Part shown: piece after piece, positions 10,389-21,389 of the stretch | How positions within the stretch are numbered: position 1 is the first letter of the stretch | How the letters are laid out: each line of letters opens with the position of its first letter | Assembly (NCBI RefSeq): GCF_039729015.1 | Contig: NZ_CP155792.1 | Span: forward strand, 2,256,001 to 2,320,000 | DNA from: Blastococcus sp. HT6-30 | Lineage (GTDB): Bacteria; Actinomycetota; Actinomycetes; Mycobacteriales; Geodermatophilaceae | Reading direction: 5' to 3' | DNA length: 64,000 nt | The notes under the pieces: generated by a model | Told to the model about the DNA's origin: nothing | Seen by the model: only the letters and a program-made list of their open reading frames with translations | The model's database searches: none | Program-made: the position numbers and the translations under genes

Positions 10389-12434
10389 TCAGCCCGTGAC
10401 TCCGTGACCGTGCACGTGGTCGCGCGCGAGCCGACCGCCACCGGCCGCCTCCTCGACGGTGCCGCGCTCGTCGGCGGGTAACGCCTCCGCGGTGGGTGAG
10501 AGCCAGCGCGCCCACCACCGCAGGAGGTGCTCGAAGCGCGCCAGCCGGTGCCTCGGCCGCCCGGTGCGCGGCAGGTCGTGGCCCTCCCCCGGGAACAGCA
10601 GCAGCTCGGCCGGCACCCCGCGTCGCGCGAGTTCCACGTAGAGCCGCTGGCCCTGTTCCAGGGGCACCCGCCGGTCCTCCTCCGCGTGGACGACCAGGGT
10701 CGGCGTGCTGATGACGTCCGCGTGCTCGAGCGCGCTCTGCGCGGCCGGCCGCTCGGGGTCGGCGCCGAGGTACTGGTCGGCCAGGTGCCAGCCGACGTCG
10801 GAGGTCCCGACGAAGCTGGCCGGATCGGTGAGCGCGCCCTCCACCGCGGCGGCGGCGAACCGGTCGGTGCGCGCGACGAGCAGGGTGGTCAGGTACCCGC
10901 CGTAGCCGCCACCCAGGACGCCGACCCGGTCCGGGTCGAGCGCCGGGTCGATCAGCGCCGCGTCGAGGAAGGCCAGGACGTCGTCGGCATCCGGCCCGCC
11001 CCACGCGCCGCGGATCACACGCTCGTGCTCGGCGCCGTAGCCGGAGGATCCCCGGGGATTGCACCGGACCACCGCGTAGCCGGCGGACACGTGCACCTGG
11101 GTCTCGTCGCACAGTCCGCGGTCGTACTGGCGGAACGGGCCGTCGTGGACCGTCAGGAGCACCGGGTGCGGGCCCGGCCCCGGCGGCGTGGTCACCCAGC
11201 CGTGCACCGGGTGGCCGTCCGGTGCGGAGGCGGTGCGCTCCTGCGCCCGGTGCAGTCGGCCGGTGGCGCCCAGGTCGCGGCCGAAACCGGTGAGCAGCCG
11301 GCGTCCGGCGCCGGTGATCGCGAGCAGCTCTCCCGCCGACCGGTCGTGCGCCACGGTGGCGACGACGACCCCCGCGGCGGCCGCGACGCCCCGCACCACG
11401 AAGGGTCCGTCGACCAGCGTCTCGGGTGCACCGCCGTCCAGCGGCACCCGGAGCAGCTCGACCGTCCCCCGCCGCTCGACGCCCACCAGCACGGCACCGT
11501 CGGCCAGCACCGTGGCCGCGGTCGAGTCCCCCCGCCGGTGCACCTCGGGGTCGAGCAGCGGCTCCAGGGGCCCACCCACGGCGGGCAACCGGCAGGGCAC
11601 CGCCGGCCGGGCGACGGGGTCCGCCCGGTCCGGGCCGAGGTCGGGGACGGCGGTGACCAGCAGGGACGTGCCGTCCGGGGTGTAGACGGGCTGCGCGCAG
11701 TCGGCGCGGGAGTCGGTGAGGTGGCGCAGGCCCGTGCCGTCGGGCCGGACGGCGTGCACGTCGCGGACCAGATCCCGGCCGGCGCGCTCGTGGCGGACCG
11801 AGACGAACGCGAGCTCCCCCGCGTCGGGGCGCCAGGTGACGTCGGTGCAGTCGGCGTCGCCGCTGGTGACCTGGACCGGCCGGGGTCGCGGAGCAGCGTC
11901 GTCGACGAAGTCGGCCGGCAGGGCGACGACGAACACCTGGCTGGGCCGGTCGCGCACGAAACCCACGCCGTCGAGCCGGAACACCGGCGAAGTGATCAGC
12001 CGGGGCGCCTCGGCGCCCGCGTGGACGCCGGGCACCGTGCCGTAGCGCCCGTGCTCGGGCACGCGCGCGGCGTACGCCAGGCGCCGGGAGTCCGGTGCCC
12101 ACACCGGCGGCCCTGCGCCCAGCAGGTGGTCGGTCAGCCGGCGCGGGGCGCCGCCGGCGGACGGCAGCACGTGGAGCTGCGGCCGGCTCCCGGCCTCCGC
12201 GCCCAGGTAGGCCAGCCACCGCCCGTCCGGGGAGAACACCGGGTCGGTGTCCCGGTGGCCGGAGGTGAGGGGCCGGGCGGGCGCGGAGCCGTCGGTCGGC
12301 ACCGCCCACAGCTGGCTGCGGTACTCGTCGGTCGCCAGGTCCGGCCAGCCGACGGCCACCACGGCCATCCGCCCGTCCGGGGAGACCGTCGGCGTCCCAG
12401 GGGTGCGCAGGAGCGCGAGGTCCGTCGGCCGCAT
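10389..12434 (-). CDS. S9 (prolyl oligopeptidase) family protein, nucleophile Ser replaced by Gly
   Basis: A 681-residue protein with an N-terminal beta-propeller of TolB/WD40-like repeats (several SPDGRWLAY/APDSRRLAY-type blades, to about residue 380) and a C-terminal alpha/beta-hydrolase domain, the acylaminoacyl-peptidase layout. The nucleophile elbow, normally GGSYGG, reads GGGYGG: residue 510 is Gly (codon GGC, 10905-10907) where Ser is expected, one base from AGC. The acid (Asp587 in HAEEDRRVP) and base (His619 in GEGHDLP) are kept, as is the whole fold. It may be a pseudoenzyme. A TAGCGT box 7 nt before the ATG predicts leaderless expression. Confidence 0.9.
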   Translation of the reverse strand: MRPTDLALLRTPGTPTVSPDGRMAVVAVGWPDLATDEYRSQLWAVPTDGSAPARPLTSGHRDTDPVFSPDGRWLAYLGAEAGSRPQLHVLPSAGGAPRRLTDHLLGAGPPVWAPDSRRLAYAARVPEHGRYGTVPGVHAGAEAPRLITSPVFRLDGVGFVRDRPSQVFVVALPADFVDDAAPRPRPVQVTSGDADCTDVTWRPDAGELAFVSVRHERAGRDLVRDVHAVRPDGTGLRHLTDSRADCAQPVYTPDGTSLLVTAVPDLGPDRADPVARPAVPCRLPAVGGPLEPLLDPEVHRRGDSTAATVLADGAVLVGVERRGTVELLRVPLDGGAPETLVDGPFVVRGVAAAAGVVVATVAHDRSAGELLAITGAGRRLLTGFGRDLGATGRLHRAQERTASAPDGHPVHGWVTTPPGPGPHPVLLTVHDGPFRQYDRGLCDETQVHVSAGYAVVRCNPRGSSGYGAEHERVIRGAWGGPDADDVLAFLDAALIDPALDPDRVGVLGGGYGGYLTTLLVARTDRFAAAAVEGALTDPASFVGTSDVGWHLADQYLGADPERPAAQSALEHADVISTPTLVVHAEEDRRVPLEQGQRLYVELARRGVPAELLLFPGEGHDLPRTGRPRHRLARFEHLLRWWARWLSPTAEALPADERGTVEEAAGGGRLARDHVHGHGVTG

Positions 12435-12441
12435 GTCGGCG

Positions 12442-12447
12442 ACGCTA
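12442..12447 (-). promoter_or_regulatory. Predicted -10 box of leaderless S9-family gene
   Basis: Minus-strand TAGCGT followed by 7 nt and the ATG at 12434. Confidence 0.55.
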
Positions 12448-12503
12448 GCCGAGTGGAGTGCCGGCGCCGCCCCCGTGCGGACGCGGCGGCGGACCCGGTC
12501 GGC

Positions 12504-12602
12504 TCAACGACCGGAGCAGCTCCCGCTCAGGTCCTCGCTGCCGACGACGAACGGCTCGGCCTCCGCGGCGAACCGTGGGAGGGCACGCAAGACGATGATC
12601 AC
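12504..12602 (-). other. Possible 32-codon ORF or gene remnant
   Basis: Between the S9-family gene and terC, the minus strand has a GTG-started 32-codon frame (begins VIIVLRALPRF, ends SGSCSGR) with strongly GC-biased third positions. No SD or -10 box fits the GTG well. It could be a small protein or a decayed fragment. The rest of 12435-12711 shows nothing else supportable. Confidence 0.25.
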
Positions 12603-12711
12603 CGGGATCGAGAGGTTCCTGGGTGACGTGCATCCCGGGCCGGCACTCCGGGTCAGGCGGCCGACGCCGCCCGAGGGGGACCAGCCCACCCCGGGCGGCT
12701 CCGGCCTCGGC

Positions 12712-13857
12712 TCACTCCTTCGAATGCTCGTCGCGGGACGTCACCGGGGCGGACCTCGGGTCCGGGGGCCCGTCCCCGCGCCCGGGGGTGTCAAGCCCGT
12801 CATGGCTCCCGGGGGCGGCCACGTTGCGCCCGGTCCGGTCGGCGCCCGGGTCCCCGGCGCCCGTCGGGCTGGCGTAACCCTCCAGCCGATCCCGCTTGTT
12901 CTTGGCCAGGCTGGCGAGGGTGGTCACGAGCAGGGTGACCAGGATGACCGACAGGGAGAGCCAGGTCGGGATCTCCGGCACCACCGTCACGTGCTCCCCG
13001 CCGTTGATGAAGGGCAGCTCGTTGGTGTGCAGCGCATGGATGAGCAGCTTGATGCCGATGAAGCCGAGGATGACGGCCAGACCGTAGGCCAGGTAGACCA
13101 GGCGGTCCAACAGTCCGTCGATGAGGAAGAACAGCTGGCGCAGCCCCAGCAGCGCGAAGGCGTTCGCGGTGAAGACGAGGTACGTCTCCTGGGTCAACCC
13201 GAAGATCGCCGGGATCGAGTCGACGGCGAAGAGGATGTCGGCGCTGCCGATGGCCACCAGTGCGATCGCCAGCGGCGTGATGTAGCGCTTGCCCTGGATC
13301 TTGGTCAGCATGCGGTCGCCGTGGAAGTCGTCCGTCGTCGGCACCGCCTTGCGGGTGAGCCGGAGGAGGAAGTTCTCCTTGAACTCCTCCTCCTCCTCGT
13401 GGCCACCGCTGCGCGCCTGGGCCCACGCCGTGTAGATCAGGAACCCGCCGAAGATGTAGAAGACCCAGCTGAAGTTCTCGATCGCGGCAGCACCGATGAA
13501 GATGAAGATCGTCCGAAGCACGAGCGCGAAGGCGATCCCGAACAGCAGCACCTTCTGCTGCAGCGCCCGGGGTACCGCGAAGCTGGCCATGATCAGGACG
13601 AAGACGAACAGGTTGTCCACCGACAGGCTCTTCTCGGTGATGTAGCCGGCGAAGTACTCGCCGCCGTACGTGCCGCCGTAGGCCCACAGGACCAGCAGCC
13701 CGAACAGGACCGCCACCCCCACGTAGATGGCCGACCAGGTGGCCGACTCCTTCAAGGTCGGAGCATGCGGGGTGCGCACGTGCCCGTAGAAGTCGAAGAC
13801 GAGCATCCCCACGATCGCGCCGACCGTGACAGCCCACACCCAGAAGGGCACGTCCAT
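12712..13857 (-). CDS. TerC family integral membrane protein (Alx/MeeF-like), probable Mn2+ exporter
   Basis: A 381-residue TerC-family membrane protein with about eight hydrophobic helices. The paired acidic family motifs are present: EKSLSVDNLFVF in the first half and SADILFAVDSIPAIFG in the second. Bacterial TerC/Alx/MeeF proteins are linked to manganese efflux or metallation of exported enzymes (family knowledge). The C-terminal ~60 residues are a Gly/Asp/Pro-rich cytoplasmic tail. The ATG at 13857 is chosen because CCGGAGGT lies 7 nt upstream and the conserved region starts there. The leader holds a probable yybP-ykoY riboswitch, which supports a manganese role. Confidence 0.93.
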   Translation of the reverse strand: MDVPFWVWAVTVGAIVGMLVFDFYGHVRTPHAPTLKESATWSAIYVGVAVLFGLLVLWAYGGTYGGEYFAGYITEKSLSVDNLFVFVLIMASFAVPRALQQKVLLFGIAFALVLRTIFIFIGAAAIENFSWVFYIFGGFLIYTAWAQARSGGHEEEEEFKENFLLRLTRKAVPTTDDFHGDRMLTKIQGKRYITPLAIALVAIGSADILFAVDSIPAIFGLTQETYLVFTANAFALLGLRQLFFLIDGLLDRLVYLAYGLAVILGFIGIKLLIHALHTNELPFINGGEHVTVVPEIPTWLSLSVILVTLLVTTLASLAKNKRDRLEGYASPTGAGDPGADRTGRNVAAPGSHDGLDTPGRGDGPPDPRSAPVTSRDEHSKE

Positions 13858-13864
13858 GGCAGAT

Positions 13865-13901
13865 ACCTCCGGAGTACTGGCAGTCGTCAGTGACCGGAGG
13901 T
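13865..13901 (-). promoter_or_regulatory. Shine-Dalgarno-sequestering stem of terC
   Basis: The minus-strand SD CCGGAGGT (13865-13872) is perfectly complementary to ACCTCCGG (13894-13901) with a 21-nt loop. The CCTCC of the latter is also the likely 3' strand of riboswitch helix P1, pairing with GGAGG at 14005-14009. P1 formation and SD sequestration are therefore mutually exclusive. Confidence 0.65.
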
Positions 13902-14013
13902 CTCTCCCGCCGCACGCGCCCTGCACGTGCGACCGGCAGCGCCGGGGGCCCTGACCCTGGATGGGAAGACCCCGTGATGACGACCCTGCCGCGGGGGATA
14001 CTCCCCTCCACGC
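13892..14013 (-). ncRNA. Probable yybP-ykoY (Mn2+) riboswitch upstream of terC
   Basis: The terC leader has the hallmarks of the yybP-ykoY class: a 5' segment GGAGGGGAGTATCCCC and a 3' segment GAGAGACCTCC that close a terminal helix (GGAGG with CCTCC), with GTCGTCATCACG (13973-13984) inside. The span of about 120 nt is typical. This class senses Mn2+ and often controls TerC/Alx and MntP exporters. The sequence-level match is from memory of the consensus, not from a covariance search. Confidence 0.72.
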
Positions 14014-14017
14014 ACGA

Positions 14018-14023
14018 ACCCTA
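14018..14023 (-). promoter_or_regulatory. Candidate -10 box for the terC leader RNA
   Basis: Minus-strand TAGGGT about 7-12 nt before the first base of the predicted riboswitch. No clear -35. The sequence GTTCGTGCG is directly repeated on either side (14011-14019 and 14033-14041). Confidence 0.4.
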
Positions 14024-14113
14024 CCGGCTGGACGCACGAACGCCTCTGCGGCTGATGGTAGGCCCGCCGGCTCGGTCGGCGCGCGGCGACGCCGTCGGCC
14101 ACGCGACGCCGGC

Positions 14114-16243
14114 TCAGGCGTGCGCCGCGTCGAACTGGCGCAGCTCCTTCTTCAGCTCGTTCAGCTCGTCCCGCAGCCGGGCGGCGACCTCGAACTGCAG
14201 CTCGCGGGCGGCGGTCAGCATCTGCTCGTTCATCTGCGTGATGAGATCGGCCAGCTCCGCCCGCGGCAGGCCCTGCACGTCGATCGAGCCGGCCTTGGCC
14301 TTGCCGCCGGCCGCCTTCCTCGACGACAGGCCGGGCACCGGCGACTTGCCCCGCGACTGCTGGCGGCCGGAGCCGCCCAGCAGCTCGGTGGCGCCCTCGG
14401 TGTCCTCCGCGTCGCGGTAGATGCCGTCGAGGATGTCGACGATCTTCTTCCGGAGCGGCTGCGGGTCGATGCCGCGCTCGGTGTTGTAGGCGATCTGCTT
14501 CTCCCGCCGACGGCTGGTCTCGTCGATGGCCTGCGCCATCGACGGGGTGATCTTGTCGGCGTACATGTGCACCTGACCGGAGACGTTCCGGGCCGCGCGG
14601 CCGATCGTCTGGATCAGCGAGGTGCCCGAGCGGAGGAACCCCTCCTTGTCGGCGTCGAGGATGGCGACCAGCGACACCTCGGGCAGGTCGAGGCCCTCGC
14701 GGAGCAGGTTGATGCCGACCAGCACGTCGTACTCGCCCTGCCGCAGCTCGCGGAGCAGCTCCACCCGCCGGAGGGTGTCGACCTCCGAGTGCAGGTACCG
14801 GACCTTGATGCCCAGCTCGAGCAGGTAGTCGGTGAGGTCCTCGGCCATCTTCTTCGTCAGGGTGGTGACGAGGACGCGCTCGTCCTTCTCCGTGCGCAGC
14901 CGTATCTCGTGGACCAGGTCGTCGATCTGGCCCTTGGTCGGCTTGACCACGACCTCCGGGTCGATCAGGCCGGTCGGCCGGATGACCTGCTCGACGAACT
15001 CGCCCTGGGTGCGACCGAGCTCGTAGGGCCCCGGCGTGGCCGAGAGGTAGACCGTCTGGCCGATCCGGTCGGTGAACTCCTCCCACTTCAGCGGGCGGTT
15101 GTCCATCGCCGACGGGAGCCGGAAGCCGTGCTCGACGAGCGTCCGCTTGCGGCTCATGTCACCCTCGTACATGCCGCCGATCTGCGGCACGGTCACGTGG
15201 GACTCGTCGATGACCAGCAGGAAGTCGTCGGGGAAGTAGTCGATGAGGCAGGCGCCGGCCGAGCCGGGGCTGCGCCCGTCGATGTGCCGCGAGTAGTTCT
15301 CGATGCCGGAGCAGAAGCCGACCTGGCGCATCATCTCGATGTCGTAGGTGGTGCGCATGCGCAGCCGCTGCGCCTCCAGGAGCTTGCCCTGCCTGTCCAG
15401 CTCGGCGAGCCGCACCTCGAGCTCGGCTTCGATCGAGGCGATGGCCCGCTCCATGCGGTCGGGGCCCGCGACGTAGTGGCTGGCGGGGAAGACGAACAGC
15501 TCCTCGACCTCGCGGACGACCTCGCCGGTGAGCGGGTGCAGGTAGTACAGCCGCTCGACCTCGTCGCCGAACATCTCGATCCGGACGGCCAGCTCCTCGT
15601 AGACCGGGAAGATCTCGATCGTGTCGCCGCGCACGCGGAACGTGCCCCGGGTGAAGGAGAGGTCGTTGCGGGTGTACTGCTCGGTGACCAGAATGCGCAG
15701 CAGCTCGTCGCGGTCGCGCTCCTCCCCCACGGAGATCTTCAGCGCGCGGTCGACGTACTCCTCGGGCGTGCCCAGGCCGTAGATGCAGGAGACGGTGGAG
15801 ACCACCACGACGTCCCGCCGGGTGAGCAGGCTGTTGGTGGCGGAGTGCCGCAGCCGCTCGACCTCCTCGTTGATCGAGGAGTCCTTCTCGATGTAGGTGT
15901 CGGTCTGCGGGACGTAGGCCTCGGGCTGGTAGTAGTCGTAGTACGACACGAAGTACTCGACCGCGGCGTCGGGCATGAGCTCCTTGAACTCGTTGGCCAG
16001 CTGCGCGGCGAGGGTCTTGTTCGGCGCCATGACCAGCGTCGGGCGCTGCACCTGCTCGATCAGCCAGGCCGTCGTCGCCGACTTCCCGGTACCGGTGGCA
16101 CCGAGCAGGACGACGTCCTTCTCCCCCGCGTTCACCCGCTCGGCGAGCGCCTTGATCGCCGCCGGCTGGTCGCCCGAGGGGTCGAACTCGCTGACGACGC
16201 GGAAGCGCCCCTGGGTGGGCCGGAGATCGGTGGTCGTGCGCAC
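14114..16243 (-). CDS. uvrB: Excinuclease ABC subunit B
   Basis: A 709-residue UvrB, the helicase-like damage-verification subunit. Walker A GATGTGKS at 48-55, the beta-hairpin region [14 protein letters not shown] near residue 105, DESH box VIDESHVT, helicase motif [11 protein letters not shown], and a C-terminal UVR domain ([17 protein letters not shown]) that contacts UvrC. An in-frame upstream extension of 19 residues is possible, but TACCGT exactly 7 nt before the GTG at 16243 fits leaderless expression and homology starts just after it. terC and its riboswitch lie downstream on the same strand. Confidence 0.98.
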   Translation of the reverse strand: MRTTTDLRPTQGRFRVVSEFDPSGDQPAAIKALAERVNAGEKDVVLLGATGTGKSATTAWLIEQVQRPTLVMAPNKTLAAQLANEFKELMPDAAVEYFVSYYDYYQPEAYVPQTDTYIEKDSSINEEVERLRHSATNSLLTRRDVVVVSTVSCIYGLGTPEEYVDRALKISVGEERDRDELLRILVTEQYTRNDLSFTRGTFRVRGDTIEIFPVYEELAVRIEMFGDEVERLYYLHPLTGEVVREVEELFVFPASHYVAGPDRMERAIASIEAELEVRLAELDRQGKLLEAQRLRMRTTYDIEMMRQVGFCSGIENYSRHIDGRSPGSAGACLIDYFPDDFLLVIDESHVTVPQIGGMYEGDMSRKRTLVEHGFRLPSAMDNRPLKWEEFTDRIGQTVYLSATPGPYELGRTQGEFVEQVIRPTGLIDPEVVVKPTKGQIDDLVHEIRLRTEKDERVLVTTLTKKMAEDLTDYLLELGIKVRYLHSEVDTLRRVELLRELRQGEYDVLVGINLLREGLDLPEVSLVAILDADKEGFLRSGTSLIQTIGRAARNVSGQVHMYADKITPSMAQAIDETSRRREKQIAYNTERGIDPQPLRKKIVDILDGIYRDAEDTEGATELLGGSGRQQSRGKSPVPGLSSRKAAGGKAKAGSIDVQGLPRAELADLITQMNEQMLTAARELQFEVAARLRDELNELKKELRQFDAAHA

Positions 16244-16250
16244 GCCGTCG

Positions 16251-16256
16251 ACGGTA
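16251..16256 (-). promoter_or_regulatory. Predicted -10 box of leaderless uvrB
   Basis: Minus-strand TACCGT followed by 7 nt and the uvrB GTG. No SOS box nearby. Confidence 0.55.
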
Positions 16257-16338
16257 CGACGGGCGTGTGACAGAACGCGTCGCGAGCGGCGCCCCGCCAC
16301 CGCTGGGGCACCCGGGGCGGGAGCGGCAGGGCGGGTAC

Positions 16339-16367
16339 TTGTCTCCTCCCCGCGACCGCCCTAGCGT
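16339..16367 (+). promoter_or_regulatory. Predicted sigma-A type promoter of glgX-treY-treZ
   Basis: TTGTCT (16339-16344), 17-nt spacer, TAGCGT (16362-16367). This is the best -35/-10 pair in the window. It implies an untranslated leader of about 380 nt before glgX. Confidence 0.55.
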
Positions 16368-16754
16368 GCCGAGTCGCAGGAGCGGTCCGCGCCGAGGACC
16401 AGCGCCACCCGGGGATCCCCGGGCGAGGTCGGACCCCGGCGCACCGGCCCGGCCCCCGGAGCTCGACGCCCCCGTCGGTCCCGCCGGCCGGCCGGTGGCA
16501 CGCCCGGCCGGACCTGCATACGACGCCCCCTGCGGCCCGCCGCGGGGGGCGTCGTCGGCTCCGGACGCCGGCGCCGGCGCGGCCGCCGCCGGTGGGCGAC
16601 AGGACACCGGCACGAGTCACACCGCGCAGAGGTGTGGCGGGCCGCCCGGGCGGGCAACGGGGTCCCGACGACCGTCCCGACCCGGCCGCGCGAGCACGCA
16701 CCCGGGTCACCCGCCCCCCGCCCCGGGGCGCCCTGCGCAGGAGGAACTCCCCAG
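16368..16754 (+). other. Long GC-rich leader of glgX, no gene seen
   Basis: About 380 nt between the predicted promoter and glgX. The only open frame through it is Pro/Arg/Gly-rich and unlike protein. It contains a strong hairpin (16520-16555) and a smaller one (CACACC at 16618-16623 with GGTGTG at 16631-16636). It may be a regulatory leader; no known riboswitch class was recognised. Confidence 0.4.
16520..16555 (+). terminator. Strong hairpin inside the glgX leader (terminator or attenuator-like)
   Basis: Sixteen consecutive pairs (one G-T), arms 16520-16535 and 16540-16555, loop of 4 nt. No upstream gene ends here, so it sits in the untranslated leader of the glycogen/trehalose operon. Confidence 0.5.
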
Positions 16755-18862
<2,108 letters not shown>

Positions 18863-18866
<4 letters not shown>

Positions 18867-21196
18867 CGCAGCCGATCCAAGTGCCCGGTGCCGAGCGTCG
18901 CCGGGAGGTGCCGTCCGCCACCTACCGGCTGCAGGTCCACGCCGGGTTCCCGCTGCAGGACGCCGCCGACGTCGCCGGGTACCTCGCCGACCTCGGCGTC
19001 ACCCACGCCTACTCCTCCCCCCTGCTCCGCTCGGCGGAGGGGAGCACGCACGGCTACGACACCGTCGACCACACGCACGTCGACGAGGCGCGCGGCGGCC
19101 AGGCCGGGTTCGACCGGTTCGTCGCCGCGCTGCACGAGCACGGCTTGGGGCTGGTGCTGGACCTGGTGCCCAACCACATGGGGGTCGACGACCCGTCGGC
19201 GGCGCGGTGGTGGTGGGACGTCCTGCGGCACGGGCAGGCCTCTGCGCACGCGGCGGCGTTCGACGTCGACTGGGACTTCGGCGGCGGCAAGATCCGCATC
19301 CCCGTCCTCGGGTCGGCCGACGACGTCGAGAAGCTCGAGGTCGTCGACGGCGAGCTGCGCTACTACGACAACCGGTTCCCCCTGGCCCCCGGCAGCGGGG
19401 GCGGTACCCCGCAGGAGGTGCACGCCCGGCAGCACTACGAGCTGGTCGACTGGCGGCGTGCCGACTCTGACCTGAACTACCGCCGGTTCTTCGCGATCAA
19501 CACCCTGGCCGGGCTGCGCGTGGAGGACCCGGCGGTCTTCGACGCGACCCACGAGCTGGTGCTGCGCTTCGTGCGCGACGGCGCCGTGGACGGGCTGCGG
19601 ATCGACCACCCGGACGGGCTGGCCGACCCGAAGGGCTACCTCGATCGGCTCGCCGAGGCGTCGGGGAACCGCTGGACGGTCGTGGAAAAGATCCTCGAGC
19701 CCGGCGAGGACCTGCCGGAGTCCTGGGCGACGGCGGGGACGACCGGCTACGACGCGCTCGCCGAGGTCGACGAGGTGCTCGTCGACCCGGCCGGTGAAGA
19801 GGCGCTCACCGCGCTGGACACCGAGCTCGCCGGCCGGCGGGTGGACTACGCGCAGCTGGTGCACGACTGCAAGCGCGAGGTCACCGACGGGATGCTCGGC
19901 TCGGAGGTCGCCCGGCTGGTGCGGGTCATCGGCGAGCTGCCCGGTGTGGACACCGCGCAGCAGACCGAGGCGCTGGCCGAGCTGCTGGCGTCCTTCCCCG
20001 TGTACCGCAGCTACCTGCCCGACGGCCGGGAGCACCTCGACGCCACGGTGGCGGCCGTGCGCCGGCGCCGGCCGGATCTGGCTGCCGCGCTGGACGCGCT
20101 GCACCCGGTGCTGTCGCAGGCCGGCACCGAGGCAGCCACCCGGTTCGAGCAGACCAGCGGGCCGGTCATGGCCAAGGGCGTCGAGGACAGCGCCTACTAC
20201 CGGTGGGCGCGGTTCGTCGCGCTCAACGAGGTGGGCGGCGACCCGGCACGCTTCGGCAGCACCGTCGCGGAGTTCCACGCGGCCCAGCAGCGCCGGGCGG
20301 AGCGCTACCCCGAGTCGATGACGACGCTGTCGACCCACGACACGAAGCGCAGCGAGGACGTCCGCGCCCGGCTCGCGGTCCTCGCCGAGATCCCGACCGA
20401 GTGGGCGCAGCTCGTGCGGGGCTGGCTGGCCCGGCACCCGCTGGCCGACCGATCGCTCGCGCACCTGGTGTGGCAGAACCTCGTCGGCGCGTGGCCGCTC
20501 TCCCGGGAGCGCGCGCACGCCTACGTGGAGAAGGCCGCCCGCGAGGCGGGGACGTCCACCACCTGGACCGACCCGGTCCAGGCGTTCGAGGAGCAGCTGC
20601 ACGCGCTGGTCGACGGCGCCTACGACGACCCGGCGACGACGGCGGAGCTCGACGCCTTCGTCACCCGGATCGCACCGCTGGGCTGGTCGAACTCGCTCAG
20701 CCAGAAGCTGCTGCAGCTCACGATGCCGGGCGTCCCCGACGTCTACCAGGGCACCGAGCTGTGGGACTTCTCCCTGGTCGACCCGGACAACCGCCGGCCG
20801 GTGGACTACGCGCTGCGGCGGAAGGTGCTGGCCTCGCTGGACGGTGGCGAGGTCCCGGCCGTCGACGGGACGGGGGCGGCCAAGCTGCTCGTCACCTCGC
20901 GCACGCTGCGGACCCGGCGGGACCACCCGGAGTGGTTCGCGGGGTACGAGCCCGTCGCGGTGACCGGGTCGGCCGCGGACCAGGTCGTCGCCTACGACCG
21001 CGGGGGCGTCGTCGTCGTGGCGACCCGGCTGCCGGCCCGCCTGGCCGCCGAGGGCTGGGGCGACACCGCGCTCCAGCTGCCCAACGGCGCCTGGCGGGAC
21101 CTGTTCACCGGGGAGCGGGCGGTCTCCGACGTGGCCGGCGTCGCCGTCGACTCGTTGCTCACCCGGCTGCCGGTGGCCCTGCTCGTCCGCGACTGA
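18863..21196 (+). CDS. treY: Maltooligosyltrehalose synthase
   Basis: A 777-residue GH13_26 enzyme that isomerises the reducing-end maltose of a maltooligosaccharide to trehalose. N-terminal [17 protein letters not shown] is typical. Conserved regions: [11 protein letters not shown] (II-type region I), nucleophile Asp248 in [10 protein letters not shown], acid/base Glu275 in VEKILEPGE, and [17 protein letters not shown] start inside the glgX stop (GTGA overlap) implies coupled translation. Length matches the family. Confidence 0.97.
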
Positions 21197-21389
21197 GTTC
21201 GCTCCCGGCCCCCATGGTGCCGACATCGCCGGTCCGTTCCCAGGGCCGGAGGCGTCCGTCGTCGGGCGGATCCGCGATCCGGGGTCGAGTGCGGTGACCC
21301 CGGCACGGTTGGGCCCCGGCGATGGGGGCATGAAGCTCGCGCCTGCGACCACCGGCCAGGCTGTCCGCGCTGCCTGGGAGGCACACTGC

